In this document: one piece after another, positions 9,129 through 18,614 of the stretch
How positions within the stretch are numbered: position 1 is the stretch's first letter
Layout: each line of letters opens with the position of its first letter
NCBI GenBank assembly: GCA_049999765.1
Contig: JBNGIQ010002348.1
Location: 1-20,479 of the forward strand
Origin: Phaeoceros laevis
Lineage: Eukaryota > Anthocerotophyta > Anthocerotopsida > Notothyladales
Direction of reading: 5' to 3'
DNA: 20,479 bases
Position numbers and translations under genes: made by a program
The notes under the pieces: model-generated
What the model saw: the letters and a program-made list of their open reading frames with translations, nothing else
Databases searched by the model: none
What the model was told of the DNA's origin: nothing

Positions 9129-10119
9129 CTAGCAATGCGAGTTCGTTAAAAAGTACACTCCTAGCATGTGTAGTTGTGCGAGTGTCAGGATCATAGAGTT
9201 TATACCCTTTGATACCTTCGGTATAGCCAACGAAGACATATTTTTGGCCTTATAGTCCAGTTTCACTCGCTGATCTTCAGCCAGGTGAGCATAGGCTGGC
9301 GCACCAAACATCCGTAGATGATTAATCCGCTTTTGCCCAATATCCCCTAGACAAGCGAGAGACCTTGAGCAAGGACTTTGCTGCTTGTCGCAGATGCTTG
9401 TTGTTCAACTCCGCAAGTGGATTCTGGGCTGAAGTATACGGAACAGTGATCTGGCGGGCTATCCCAAGAGAACGGCAATAAGCATTGAACTCATTGGAGC
9501 AATTATCGCCCCCGCCATTACGGCGTAACGTCTTAACCAACTCGCCAGTTTGCTTCTGTGCAAAGGTAACATATTCTTGAAAACAGCCTAACGTTTGGCT
9601 TTTGTCCTTGATGAAGCAGGTTATGGTGTACCGACTCCAATCATCCACGAACGAGAGAATATACTTGGCTCCCCCAAGGGATGTAGTGGACATGGGTCCA
9701 CATAGATCCGAATGCACCACCTCAAGCAGCTTTGTAGCTCTAGTTGGGTTAGTGTCGGAGAAGGGTAAGCATTGATGCTTCCCTAGAGCACATGCCTTGC
9801 AGAACTGTTTTTCCACAGCTTTGAGTAGAAACTTCTCGCGATATAGAGTATTGTCTGCTACCAATGCTTTAATCTTGTCAAAATTGGCATGTCCTAATCT
9901 ACAATGCCATAACATTGACTACTGATCACGTATGGCTGCTTGAGTGACCTGAACTGTTGGAGGTGGCAGCCCAAACTTGGAGACAAAGTCCAATGCGTAC
10001 AGGTCATTGATAGGCTTGCCTGTCGCTAAGGTTCTATCCTTGTACTGAGGATCAGTGATTAGACAATCAAGACCTATGAATGAGATAGCCAGACTATGTT
10101 GCTTTTGGAACTTGCTTAC
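9129..10119 (-). pseudogene. Copia integrase
   Basis: This domain inserts the element DNA into the genome. In order it has a zinc-binding pre-integrase region (WHCRLGH at about 9895-9910, then CKACALGK), the first catalytic Asp in VVHSDLCGPM (about 9690-9720), and the Glu in AELNNKH (about 9395-9415). The second catalytic position, normally in a TDNGGE motif, reads RNGGGDN here (about 9500-9522), so the Asp appears replaced by Asn, which should abolish strand transfer. The frame runs back through a TAG at 9919-9921 (RDQ_SML) and stays in the same frame as the protease and gag. Frameshifts occur at about 9330 and 9235; the latter lies in an AAAAA run just before YVFVGYTEG. Confidence 0.88.
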
Positions 10120-11271
10120 TCACACCAAGTTTTTGACCATCGAAGGTACATGCAGGACATCCATGAGATTGATGGTACTCCTATTGGTCAGTAAGACAGG
10201 CACTGTGCCTGTGCCAGCTATCATCAGGCCCCTGTCATCCCCTAGAAGGACTTCTTGCCCTGGTGGCATCTTTGTATAATGCAGAAAGGATTGCCGGTTG
10301 TGGCAAATATGTGCTAATGCACATGAATCCAGGTACCATACATCGTTGACCTGAGTAGTAGCAACCATAAAGACTGCCAGTATGGTATTTTTCCGCTGAA
10401 CCAGGTTGCTTTCTGCTGCAGGTGCAACTCGGCGAGGCTCATTAGCCTTCTTCTTTTGACATTCTGATTCGAAATGGCCAGGTATTAAACACCAGTTGGA
10501 TTGGCCCTTTTTCTTAGCAGGCAGAGCCCCTGGACGCTTCTTAGGCACTGAGCTGTTGGTGTTAGTCAAAGGTTGCCGTGGTGGTGGCCTTCGAGGGCCT
10601 CTTTGTGTGTAGAGCACCCTGTTTGAGGCCTCTCCTATGTGGGAGGTGCCACCACGATTGGCATTCCTTGTAGCCTCTTCCTCGAGAAGAGCACCAACCA
10701 AATCAGATAAGTGCACAGCTGGGTTCTGACCTACAGGGGTCGCCTATTGCACATTGCAAAGTGTTGAGCTATAGCTGCTCACAAAAGTTCTGTAACTTTC
10801 TGGTAGCGAAAGAAGTAGGGCGATTGCAGCCTGTATTTCAGTTGTTGTTGTACCACTTGATGATAGCTTAGATCTAAGTGTCCGAAACTTGCTGACATGT
10901 GCTTCAACTGTATCTGATTCTTTCATTTTCAGGTTGTAGAAGGACCGAGTAGCTGTTAGCATTGAAGTACCATTCACAACTTGATAAGCCTAGGTAAGAG
11001 CATCCCAAACTTCCTTTGTTGATGCGGCATCTCGGGTACAGTCCATCATGGATCCATCCAGGGCAGCTTGGATCTCGCCTAATGCACGTAAGTCCTTATT
11101 CCAGGCATCTTTATCTGCTTGGGTTGCACCCTGGGCAGGTTGTGCCAAGGTTCCAGTGACAACATCCCATAGGTCATGCTCTCTGAGGATAGTCTTAACC
11201 CTCAGAGCCCAGATGTCAAACTGAGTGCCAGAGAATCTATCCTTTTCGTTAAAGTCAATTTTCAAGTTGTT
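10120..11271 (-). pseudogene. Copia gag core, zinc knuckle and protease
   Basis: One uninterrupted frame, apart from TAG codons at 10990-10992 and 10744-10746, encodes the UBN2-type gag core (FSGTQFDIWALRVKTIL at about 11190-11240, then DTVEAHVSKFRTLRSKL), a basic Arg/Pro/Gly linker, a zinc knuckle and the aspartic protease. The knuckle reads SNWCLIPGHFESEC (about 10455-10497), so the first Cys of the CCHC set is Ser. The protease active site reads WYLDSCALAHIC (about 10310-10345), where the family has DSG. Both changes look like decay. The frame ends at TGA (10120-10122) between NLV and VSKF, where related proteins usually have Ser, then continues in phase into integrase. The 11263-11271 end is the SINE target duplication. 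Confidence 0.9.
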
Positions 11272-11570
11272 TTTTTTTTTGTGATAATGGCACGGCTCTT
11301 TATATATCAAAGCTCCACAATCGTGGAGCTAGGCTGTTACAATGCTTCTAGATCAGTACTTTTCCTTGATCAGAAGGAACGCTTCTTGATCCGTACTACT
11401 TCGTGATCAGTAGCAACGCTTCTTTGGTCTCGCTTCGTTTTTGGTCGCTTCTTTGGTCTCGCTTCGTTTTTTGGTCTCGCTTCATAGCGATTCCCAATTA
11501 AGAAGCACTAAGGGATTGAACCCGGGTCTCCACTTTGGAAGGCCCAAGACCCAACCACTTGGGTGTCCCC
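11272..11570 (-). mobile_element. tRNA-derived SINE inserted in copia gag
   Basis: Read on the minus strand from about 11570, a box-A-like CACCCAAGTGG (about 11556-11566) and a box-B GGGTTCAATCC (11513-11523) form a tRNA-like head. The body of about 230 bp holds a short tandem repeat of GAAGCGAGACCAAA units (11418-11492) and a perfect AGCTCCAC/GTGGAGCT hairpin (about 11310-11330). It ends in an A-run (T-run on the plus strand, 11270-11280). The flanking 9-mers, GAGGTTGTT at 11571-11579 and CAAGTTGTT at 11263-11271, are an imperfect target-site duplication. The gag frames on either side are in phase across it. Confidence 0.85.
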
Positions 11571-12722
11571 GAGGTTGTTAACCGTGGTGTTGTTCACTGT
11601 ACCAGCAGGTACCGCCATGGTGTTTACTATGTGAGAGGCTAAAGCCTGCCTTAATGCTTGAATCTGTGCAGCAGTACGTGTAGTAGACTGTGCACTAGGT
11701 GCAGGTCCTTGAGGCGGTGAGGTGTTTGACTGTGATGAGGAGAGGCTATAGATTGACAAGGGATCTACTGCTAGGACGCCGAACTGATCTTAGCAGGTGT
11801 AGCAGGAAATGGGACTGCATGACCTCTACCTCTAAATGTGCCTCGACCTCGATTAGGTGGTCTTCATCGATTTGGTGGGTTCCCTACATCTCTACCCCTA
11901 TGTGACATTGATAGGTGTTAAACTGGATTTATGCCCTTCTCCCTAAGGGCTCTCATGACTTCTGTTGCCTGTCTGTCACAGTCGTCTAATGCATCTTGCA
12001 TTTGTTTGATGACAGGAGAGCCATGGTTTTCATGTGCCTAAACCCATACCGTGTTTCACGTTCAACTTGCTGTTGAGGCATGGACGAGGTACGAAGCTGT
12101 ATGCTAAGTGTCTCAACCTTCACCCGAACTTCGTTAAGTTTTTCGGAAATGTCTTTAATGTGCCTTACGTTCCGTGCAACATTTTTTCTTATGACATCAT
12201 ACACCTCAACTAGCAACTGATCCGATGGTGACGGGAAGGAATTAAAATGATTTGTGCACTGTTGGCAAAGAGTTGCCTTTGAATTGGTGAGTGCATGACT
12301 TTTTGCGGCAGAAATGTGACTTTCCTGCTGCAATTTCTATTTAACTTCCGTCTTAATATATGAAAGAGGATCAGGTTGTGTTTTTCCTACAGGAACACGT
12401 GGTCTGCCAGATTCTTGCCTTCTGAATGCAGGTTCTACTGCTGTCGACAGGAAATTGTTGAATGTTTCCTGTTGGACAAACGCTGGAAGACCTAATGCAG
12501 ATTTTTGACCTCTTCTTCTAGGCATTGCGCTACAATCTAACTGTAATAGTGATGAACTGCAGCGGCAAGGAAGGATTCGGCTAGGGACCCAAATCTTTTG
12601 ACAAGAGACATCTTTAGAGATTGTAGGACAAGTCTAAAATGCTCATGTGTTAGATTCTTGATGCAGTCTTCTGATTTACAGTTGCAGACTGCGCAAGTAG
12701 ATTTAGGCGCAATGGGATCCAT
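11571..12722 (-). pseudogene. Copia gag N-terminal extension
   Basis: Upstream of the usual copia gag core is about 1.1 kb of extra coding sequence. It seems to begin with a Cys-rich start near 12722 (CAVCNCKSEDC), shift frame once, then run from MPRRRGQK (12525) through a TAG at 12337-12339 into a heptad-like helical part (DVIRKNVARNVRHIKDISEK, then LNEVRVKVETLSIQL). After a frameshift near 12030 come DALDDCDRQATEVMRALREK, a TAA (11918-11920), an Arg-Gly-rich segment (NRGRGTFRGRGH near 11835-11860, with a TGA at 11864-11866 where Arg would fit) and a Ser/Thr/Gln-rich part ending at the SINE. I know no match for the Cys-rich start. Coiled-coil and RG segments suggest oligomerisation and RNA binding. 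Confidence 0.6.
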
Positions 12723-12734
12723 ATAAATGCTCCC

Positions 12735-12746
12735 GCTCTGATACCA
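12735..12746 (-). other. Primer-binding site, initiator tRNA-Met
   Basis: On the minus strand TGGTATCAGAGC directly follows the 5' LTR with no gap. This 12-mer is the standard primer-binding site of plant copia elements, complementary to the 3' end of initiator tRNA-Met, and confirms element orientation. Confidence 0.95.
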
Positions 12747-12997
12747 TGAAGAACAGGTTAGGATCGAATGCATAGATTAGAAGCAGATCAAGAAAGAGTA
12801 ATTTACTTAGCGCACACGCTCCTCTTAAAGAAGGAGGTGGCGGCGGTTGGCCTCATCCCGTCATAAGGATGGCTCTTGAGTTCTTAGGGCACGACGTTAT
12901 AGTCGTGCCCCCTTACATTACGTCATTTGACGTTTCGACTATTAAATAACTAATGCCTATATATAATGTCTACTTAAATAACTTCTATATTTTTATA
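12747..12997 (-). repeat. Copia 5' LTR
   Basis: This 251-bp direct repeat of 6207-6457 has about 14 substitutions and two indels by eye. On the minus strand it would hold the element promoter. The AT-rich stretch near 12950-12970 contains TATATATAGG-like sequence on that strand and is a candidate TATA region. Confidence 0.95.
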
Positions 12998-13002
12998 ATT
13001 CC
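12998..13002. repeat. Copia target-site duplication, right copy
   Basis: ATTCC directly follows the right LTR and matches 6202-6206. Both copies belong to the codons that join the two halves of the LINE endonuclease. Confidence 0.9.
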
Positions 13003-13553
13003 CTTGGCATGTCTCCGTGCAGGACATAATTTGGGTGTGCCTCATCACTAGGAAATGCCTGCCTATTTGCAACCCGAATATTGATATCCCCGATGACAAA
13101 TGCTGAATAGTGAAGGCCTTCTGCCTCCAGATCACTGATGTCTTGCTCAAGATCAAGTAGTATTTCATCAGCACTAACTGTCTTATGTTTTAAAGTCATG
13201 CTTGTGGCAAGCGGGATGTAGGAACATGCTAGCATCATTGTTTCAGTTTTGTCTGGAGAAGAGATCTTAAGCCACAGAAAATGCGCATCTCTATTCTGCC
13301 TCCAAACTTGAACGTATGAAGCTATATGTGGTTTGCATAGTATGACAATCCCTCCTGATGCCGTAGCACGAGAGGGCATACTATGTGGTGCAACAAATGC
13401 GAGCATGCGGAACCACACGTAGTCTCCAAATTTTTCTATTTGGTTAGCTAGAGTCTCTTTTGTCTCGGATAGAACTAGAATGTCATGATCTGGAAATTGT
13501 GATAAGAGTGGAAGGAGCCTCTCCTCTTTATAGATGTTGATGTTCCAATACAT
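12998..13553 (-). pseudogene. LINE endonuclease, N-terminal half
   Basis: This is the N-terminal half of the AP-like endonuclease. It starts with the typical MYWNINIYKE (Asn of the metal site), then DILVLSETKET with the catalytic Glu (about 13460-13475), SGGIVILCK, and FVIGDINIRV, which holds the Asp and Asn pair (about 13070-13100). It breaks off at HGDMPRE exactly at the copia insertion and resumes in phase at 6206. The frame upstream (to 14576) is the same, separated only by TAG at 13590-13592, TAG at 13614-13616 and TGA at 13776-13778. Confidence 0.9.
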
Positions 13554-15114
13554 GACTGATACTAAGTCAGATGTACGATTACTCTGTAGCTATTCTACCG
13601 TCCCTTCTAATTGCTATGTGGAATGTTTATCAGCCAGAAATGGTGGCCTGCCAATTCTTACGAGGCCCGGGTTGATATTCATGAGACGCAAGAACTCCTG
13701 CGGAGTATAATCGGGAATGATCCTGATGGTATTTGACTGTTCATAGATCGGCACATCTTGTGCTAAGAGGTAGTCTCAATCCGGTGTGCTTGCTGCGGAT
13801 ACAATCCAGGCCCTTGATGGTAGCGGTCCGCCACGGCTTAGCTCTTTAGGTGTATGCGCTGCTTTCCTGACCTCTATGTAGTGATGCGGAAGGAAAGAGC
13901 ATTCATTCCTCAGCCATTTAGCCATCCTGATCTTGGCCATTGTAGGATCCTCATTGAGTCTGTCTGGCAAGCCTCGAACCCGAGCATTGCACAAGTGTTT
14001 TTGGATTGCATCATACTGTGTCATGTCTAAATCCCGATGATTAGATTGATTTCTACTCATACGCCTGAGCTCCATGGCAGAGGGATATGAATCGTCAGCT
14101 TCTGTTGAGGCAAACTGAATGTGAGGCCTGGGGCATATTGGGCTGTCATACATGGTAGTCTCCGGCAACATATCCCTATCATTATTGCTGTGCATATGTA
14201 GTAGGGGTGCCTGGTGCGACTGTGGAGCGGAACGTGCGATTTCCTGTTGTAAACAGTGCAAATCGGAGTCCACTTGATTGGCCGAAGTGTTTGTCTGCTT
14301 GCCATTGCCTGGAGAGAGGTGTGCTGCAAAATGGACCGGCCTCTTGTGCTGGTTGAATGTTGGAGGACTGCCATTGGCCAAGGAAGCTGCGAAGTATCTA
14401 GGCGTTGTTGGAGTTGATGGTGCTGGTAATGGGCGGCATCCAACTTGTTGGAGGTATTGAGAAGGGACGTTTGCAACTGTCAATAACAATTGGGCAGCAG
14501 TGTGCACATGAGTCATGTTTGCGTAAGTAGGAATGTCAGGACAGCGTTGCGTAGCCAATGAGTACAAATTATGCAAAAGGGCTTGCAGACCTGCATGACA
14601 GTATCCGATAGTCGTCTGTTGGCTTGGTCGAGCTGATCAATGCGTGAGTTTGCTGCCGCAAGTTGGGCGGTGGTCTGTTGGACATGGCGCCGGAGGTCTT
14701 GAACGGTATTTTATGCCTGTTAAAGCTGGGCTTGCAGTTCATCCGTTGTGGAAACTATGAGCCTGATTTGCTTTGAAATTGATGGACCTTCTGGCGGCAA
14801 AATGACTGAAGTCACAAGTTTCTTCCACTCATCAAGGACTGGAGATGCGACTGTATCTGAGACATTTGCAATGTAGGATCCGCGTGATCAGACTGGGAGC
14901 ATGCCACTAATTGGGTGCACTGGACTTGGACCTGAACCTCCTGCTCGGCTACTTCTAAGGGTGGCGAAGGGTCCATGACCTCTTGAGAGAGCGGGAGAGG
15001 ACTTTCCTGAGCCAGGAGCAGATTGACAAATGATTGTGAACCGGGCGAGGTGGTTGTGGCAGTAGCTGGGAGACTCATAACGTATCTGAGTGATTGGCGG
15101 TTGAGGTGAAGCAT
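13554..15114 (-). pseudogene. LINE ORF1-type region with coiled coil
   Basis: Three overlapping frames give one likely protein. The first, 15114-14812, is Ser/Pro/Gln-rich. The second (about 14860-14590) contains a strong heptad pattern, ELQAQL then NTVQDLRRHVQQTTAQL and IDQLDQANRRLSDTV, typical of trimerising LINE ORF1 coiled coils. It is interrupted by two TAA codons (14720-14722, 14711-14713) inside the helix, where Gln would keep the pattern. The third, 14576-13779, is Pro/Gln/His-rich and then basic (KIRMAKWLRNECSFLPHHYIEVRKA), like the RNA-binding tail of ORF1. A homopolymer frameshift near 14590 joins the second and third. No intergenic break to the endonuclease is evident, so this may be one ORF. 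Confidence 0.6.
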
Positions 15115-15726
15115 TTTATAGGCATACGAGTGTGACTGGTATTGTAACTATTGGCATGGATTTTTTGATGGAAAGTGCTATGTTTGGGCTGCAAATATGT
15201 GACTTGCAGGGCCGAGGATCATAGTCTACGGTGAAGCTTATTTTAGGTAGGATCTTTAGCGGGGCTATCAAGCGAGATGGGCTGGCATGTTTTGTCTGGC
15301 TTTTGCTAAAGGGAGCTGCTATGTTTGGTATACTAGTATCGACAGCTTATTGGTTGTGTCAGGTGGTGACGATTAGGGCTAGTGTGGGCCACGACAATAT
15401 AGAGGTGAGACGGAGTGTGTGAGCTAGATCTTTCGTGCTAGTTTTAAATCCTGGGGTGCTTTCAAGGCGGAGGACCGGGGCTATTCAGAGGTGTGAGCGT
15501 ACTTTATCATTACTACTGGTGGGCTGGGCTGAGTCTGGCTGCGTGTTTCGAGTGTGGCCACATGCTAGTGTTGGAGAGTCGGTATTGTGCGAGTGGATGT
15601 CTTTGGTTGTTGCATCATTGGTGGACTATTTCTGGTTGTAGGATTAGTATGATGTGGGTGTGTATATTCTGATGTCAAAAATTCTGGTTTCCACAGGAGT
15701 GAGGGAATAAATGTAAGCTTTGTAAG
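15115..15726. other. Unassigned stretch between LINE and RNase H1-like gene
   Basis: Plus-strand frames at 15231-15422 and 15435-15641 are open but carry no recognisable motif. The sequence has the same G/T-rich plus-strand bias as the gene that follows, so upstream exons or a 5' untranslated region are possible. The LINE 5' untranslated region probably occupies the left end. Confidence 0.3.
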
Positions 15727-17063
15727 ATGGGTCGCTTCCCATACTATGCTGTGAAGCGTGGACGATGTGTAGGAATATTCAGTACATGGGAGGATGGTGA
15801 CAGGATGGTGAAAAACTATCACAAGGCTCTGTTCAAGGGCTTTTTCAGTGTTGCCGAGGCTGAAGCTTATGTGGGAAGAGGCGATTTCCAGGATGTGGTA
15901 TGGTTTAGCCTAGTAGGACTTAGGATTAGATATAATGATCCAGTAATGGTATGTAGAAGGCCTTTTGACGCAATGTTTATCCGTTTTCAGGGTTGTGCAG
16001 GAGGAGAAGGTCATTTTTCAGTAGCTATGGTATGCATAGGGGACTTTGTGCTCATCTTGAAGGATGTGTTGTGTCAATATCTTGCAAGTCCTGTGCCAGT
16101 TGTGAAATGTGATTGCTGTTATGAAGTGGGGTGGGTCTTGTGCGTAGAAGGCTGGTACTGATCTGAATGTGGCTGCATAGTTGTGGAGCTTCTGGCCTGT
16201 ATATGGCTCTTAACCTGGGCAGCTGTCATCCGATAGCTGCCTAATATGATGTATAGAGAGCTGGTGTTCTGCTGTTAGAAATTGATGAATCTAAACGAGA
16301 CTTTCTAAATGTGTGAGATGATGTGCTGCTTGATGATACATTACGATACGGCTGTCAACGTGCAGGGCTACACGGATGGGGATAGTCAGTATTCAGAACC
16401 GGTAATGTGATTCAGATGTGACGCATGATGGTACACTGTAACTAAAGACCTAGTCTGTGTCAATCCAAGTTGTAATATGTGGTTATGATGTGATAGGGAT
16501 CGAGAGGACAAGGGTGCTGTCAACTGGAATTTGATGGAGCAAGTCGCGGACAACCCAGAGTGGGGGGGGGGCTGCATTCTGTATAACGAGTCACATGAAG
16601 TGGTATGTAGGTGCAACAAATCTGTATGTTCGACTGTCATGTATTGAGGCATTGTATGGTGAGGGTTTCCAATGTTATTTTGCAGATATACGAAGTAAGA
16701 GTCGGTTTAGGGAATGTTAGCAGTAACGCTGCTGAGTACCTAGTCCCGATTCACGGTATGAGGACAGCTCTTCATTTAGGCATTCGGAGACTGCGGGCTA
16801 TGGGTGATTCCCAACTTGTGGTGTGTCAGGTAGTGATTAATGGCAAGCGAGAAGTTGATGTATACATGTGAATTTATTAGGTTGCAGATGGATGACATTG
16901 GTGTATTGGTCTAGCAGATTGGTGGCGATATGCAGGTCGGTGTGGAGCTGGGATTACAGTATCATAGGGAAGTGATGTTGCTGTCAAAGTTGTGTGACAC
17001 TTTTGAAATATGTCAAATTGAGAGAGTAAGTGGTGATTCTGATGAGTGTGCACCATGTTTTGG
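15727..17063 (+). pseudogene. RNase H1-like gene, intron-containing, probably damaged
   Basis: RNase H1 removes RNA from RNA-DNA hybrids. From ATG 15727 the protein opens with a hybrid-binding (viroplasmin-type) domain: YYAVKRGRCVGIFSTWED and FKGFFSVAEAEAYV. The catalytic domain follows in separate pieces: LEFDGASRGQP with the first Asp (about 16524-16556), ILYNESHEV ending at a GTATGT donor (16603), then after an 83-bp intron (16603-16685, ending TTTTGCAG) an exon with GLGNVSSNAAEY (catalytic Glu) and AMGDSQLVV (third Asp). A last piece, YHREVMLLSKLCDTFEICQI and SDECA, lies at about 16959-17040. A run of ten G at 16562-16571 puts the first block one base out of frame with the next. The architecture is that of plant RNase H1 proteins. 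Exon limits between 15870 and 16500 are uncertain. Confidence 0.72.
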
Positions 17064-17359
17064 ACATATGCTAAGTTGAATATGTTCTGCTAAGCTAAGT
17101 GATCAAAGGGTTGAAATTGGCGTGTAACTTGCATTTTGACAGTCAGAGAATTGGACTGCTGACAAGGATGCTGAAGAGGCTTTGGGTGCTCCAGGTTCGT
17201 AAATGAGAGCCGTGTCCATAGTCGATATTTGCAGATGATGGATATCTAAATCTGGCAATGTGTGTACAGTGAATCACTTCGTGAGTGAGTTCCCTTGAAA
17301 ATTGGAGAGACCAAAGCGAGCCGATGTACGAATCACAAGGTGAGGAGATAGTATAAAGT
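17064..17359. other. Unassigned stretch
   Basis: Nothing was recognised. It may be the 3' end of the RNase H1-like gene on the plus strand and the downstream part of the gag-like frame on the minus strand. The minus-strand frame 17370-17143 has no motif. Confidence 0.3.
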
Positions 17360-18443
17360 TTAGTTCTCAAACTCCATGATATCTGAGAGTTTGGAGATGA
17401 TATCAGAAAGGGTCATATTACCCTGGAATATAGCTAGCTGAAGTAGTTGGAAAAATTCCTTTAGAAGCAGTGCTATGTCCGCTCTACCCTGGGAATTATG
17501 TGCGCCCCAATGAAACAAATGGCGATCTCTCCGGAGCTTAACCTGACTAAGAAAGTCTTGAGAGGGGTCCAAACGGATATTTGGCGGCTCAATTCGAACC
17601 GTATGTGGCCACCTCTGTTGATTAGGGGCGTCTTCCGCTAGCTTGACAAGTTCGTCAAAGTCTTCAACTGAGATAGTCCGAGAAGATGAAGCTGAGCATT
17701 GCAGATGAGTCCTGATGCTTGGTGTTGTTGGCTAAGGCTGATTGGAAGATGTATCTTGCATGGTTGTGGAAGGTGGATGACGTGGTGACGTGGTGACACA
17801 TCCAGCATAACTGTCACTTGTTGTCGCGAGGTTTGACCTGAGTGGGAAGTAGCATTTGATTAAGAACAGAGTGGTGAGTGACAGAGATGAGTCATGTAAA
17901 AGGCAAGTGCATTTGATAGACAAACATGAGTTTGATGAAGATGGAGCATTAGTTCTATGGTCACAACTGGTGGAGATGTCCATTACAGCATCAAGAATGG
18001 TTGTGTTCGGGGAGTGCAAGAATGGATTGTGCTGGTTTGAATACGGTCGTCGGATGAAACTGGGTAGGAGCGGCTGAACTATGCGAGCTGGTCTGTAGAG
18101 AGTATTGAGGTGGTAGGTAGCGGGATGTGTAGGAGAGTGGTAGTTAGAGGATTGGCTGCTGGATGGGTGATGAAGCGGCCTCATGTGTGGTGCAGGTGGT
18201 GAGTATCGAGGCATAGGAGGACGTAACATTGGGGGAACAAGTGGAGGTGACTAGTGGTGAAATTGCTAGGTTAGGGTAGGCGGCATGGTCGAAGGATACA
18301 CTGGTGATTGGAGACACGTATGGCGATTGTGCCTGAGAAGGCCCGGGGGTGGATGGTATGATAGACAGGTATAACTGGTGAGCTGGTTGATGAGGTGATT
18401 GTCGTGCGGTGTCTGTCATTGGGCCGGACCTGTTATTGTCCAC
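17360..18443 (-). pseudogene. Pro/Ser/Thr-rich gag-like frame downstream of an LTR-like block
   Basis: The likely start is MTDTARQSPHQP (ATG near 18419), inside the left 101-bp repeat of the LTR-like block. The first part is rich in Pro, Ser, Thr and Gln. It passes a TAA at 18144-18146 (QPIL_LPLS), shifts frame near 18000, and continues through a TAG at 17732-17734 (SNQP_PTTP) into a more globular region, DFDELVKLAEDAPNQQRW, then LLLKEFFQLLQLAIFQGN, ending at TAA 17360-17362. Low-complexity Pro-rich N-terminal halves and a helical C-terminal half occur in gag proteins, and the position after an LTR-like promoter supports that, but no capsid signature or zinc knuckle is visible. A host protein is the alternative. 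Confidence 0.4.
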
Positions 18444-18614
18444 ACTAGTGGGAGACCTGCTGGGCTCCCACTAACACATTCACACTCACACTCACACGGT
18501 GAAAAGAGAGAGAGAGAGGTGCGGAGGGATGTTGGCTTGAGACAGCTGTCACACAACAACCAGCTTATTGCTTGCCTAAGACAACAGAGTCCATCTGGGC
18601 TCTGTTGCTTGCTT

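Larger units (their letters stand above)
6207..12997 (-). mobile_element. Ty1/copia LTR retrotransposon, complete but decayed
   Basis: Two 251-bp direct LTRs (6207-6457 and 12747-12997) enclose, on the minus strand, a primer-binding site, a long gag, protease, integrase, reverse transcriptase and RNase H. The domain order, with integrase before reverse transcriptase, defines Ty1/copia. A 5-bp ATTCC duplication flanks the element inside a LINE endonuclease gene. The internal region also carries an inserted SINE (11272-11570) and an antisense intron-bearing fragment (about 6534-7040). By eye the LTRs differ at about 14 substitutions and two single-base indels, close to 6 percent, so the insertion is not recent. 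Several frameshifts and lost active-site residues make this copy non-autonomous. Confidence 0.95.
3240..15114 (-). mobile_element. LINE (non-LTR retrotransposon), split by a copia insertion
   Basis: Read on the minus strand from 15114 down to about 3240, the order is a coiled-coil ORF1-type region, an AP-like endonuclease, a reverse transcriptase and a Cys/His-containing tail. The element is interrupted at 6207-12997 by a complete copia retrotransposon. The two LINE halves join in frame when the copia and one copy of its 5-bp ATTCC duplication are discounted. The LINE itself would be about 5.1 kb. Frameshifts and in-frame stops show that this copy is inactive under the standard code. I saw neither a poly(A) tail nor a clear target duplication, so the outer ends are set by the recognisable coding sequence. 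Confidence 0.85.

Noticed and set aside
11765-11773. Two further in-frame TAG codons in copia gag as evidence for UAR=Gln
   Set aside because: The reading frame changes close by, so these may lie in a non-coding frame; they were left out of the count.
15727-16161. Single uninterrupted protein of 144 codons
   Set aside because: Only the first 50 or so codons match the hybrid-binding domain; the rest contains GTATGT and TTTTCAG splice-like signals and does not resemble RNase H1.
17856-18077. Plus-strand ORF opposite the gag-like frame
   Set aside because: No recognisable domain and it lies antisense to a better-supported frame; not excluded as an exon.
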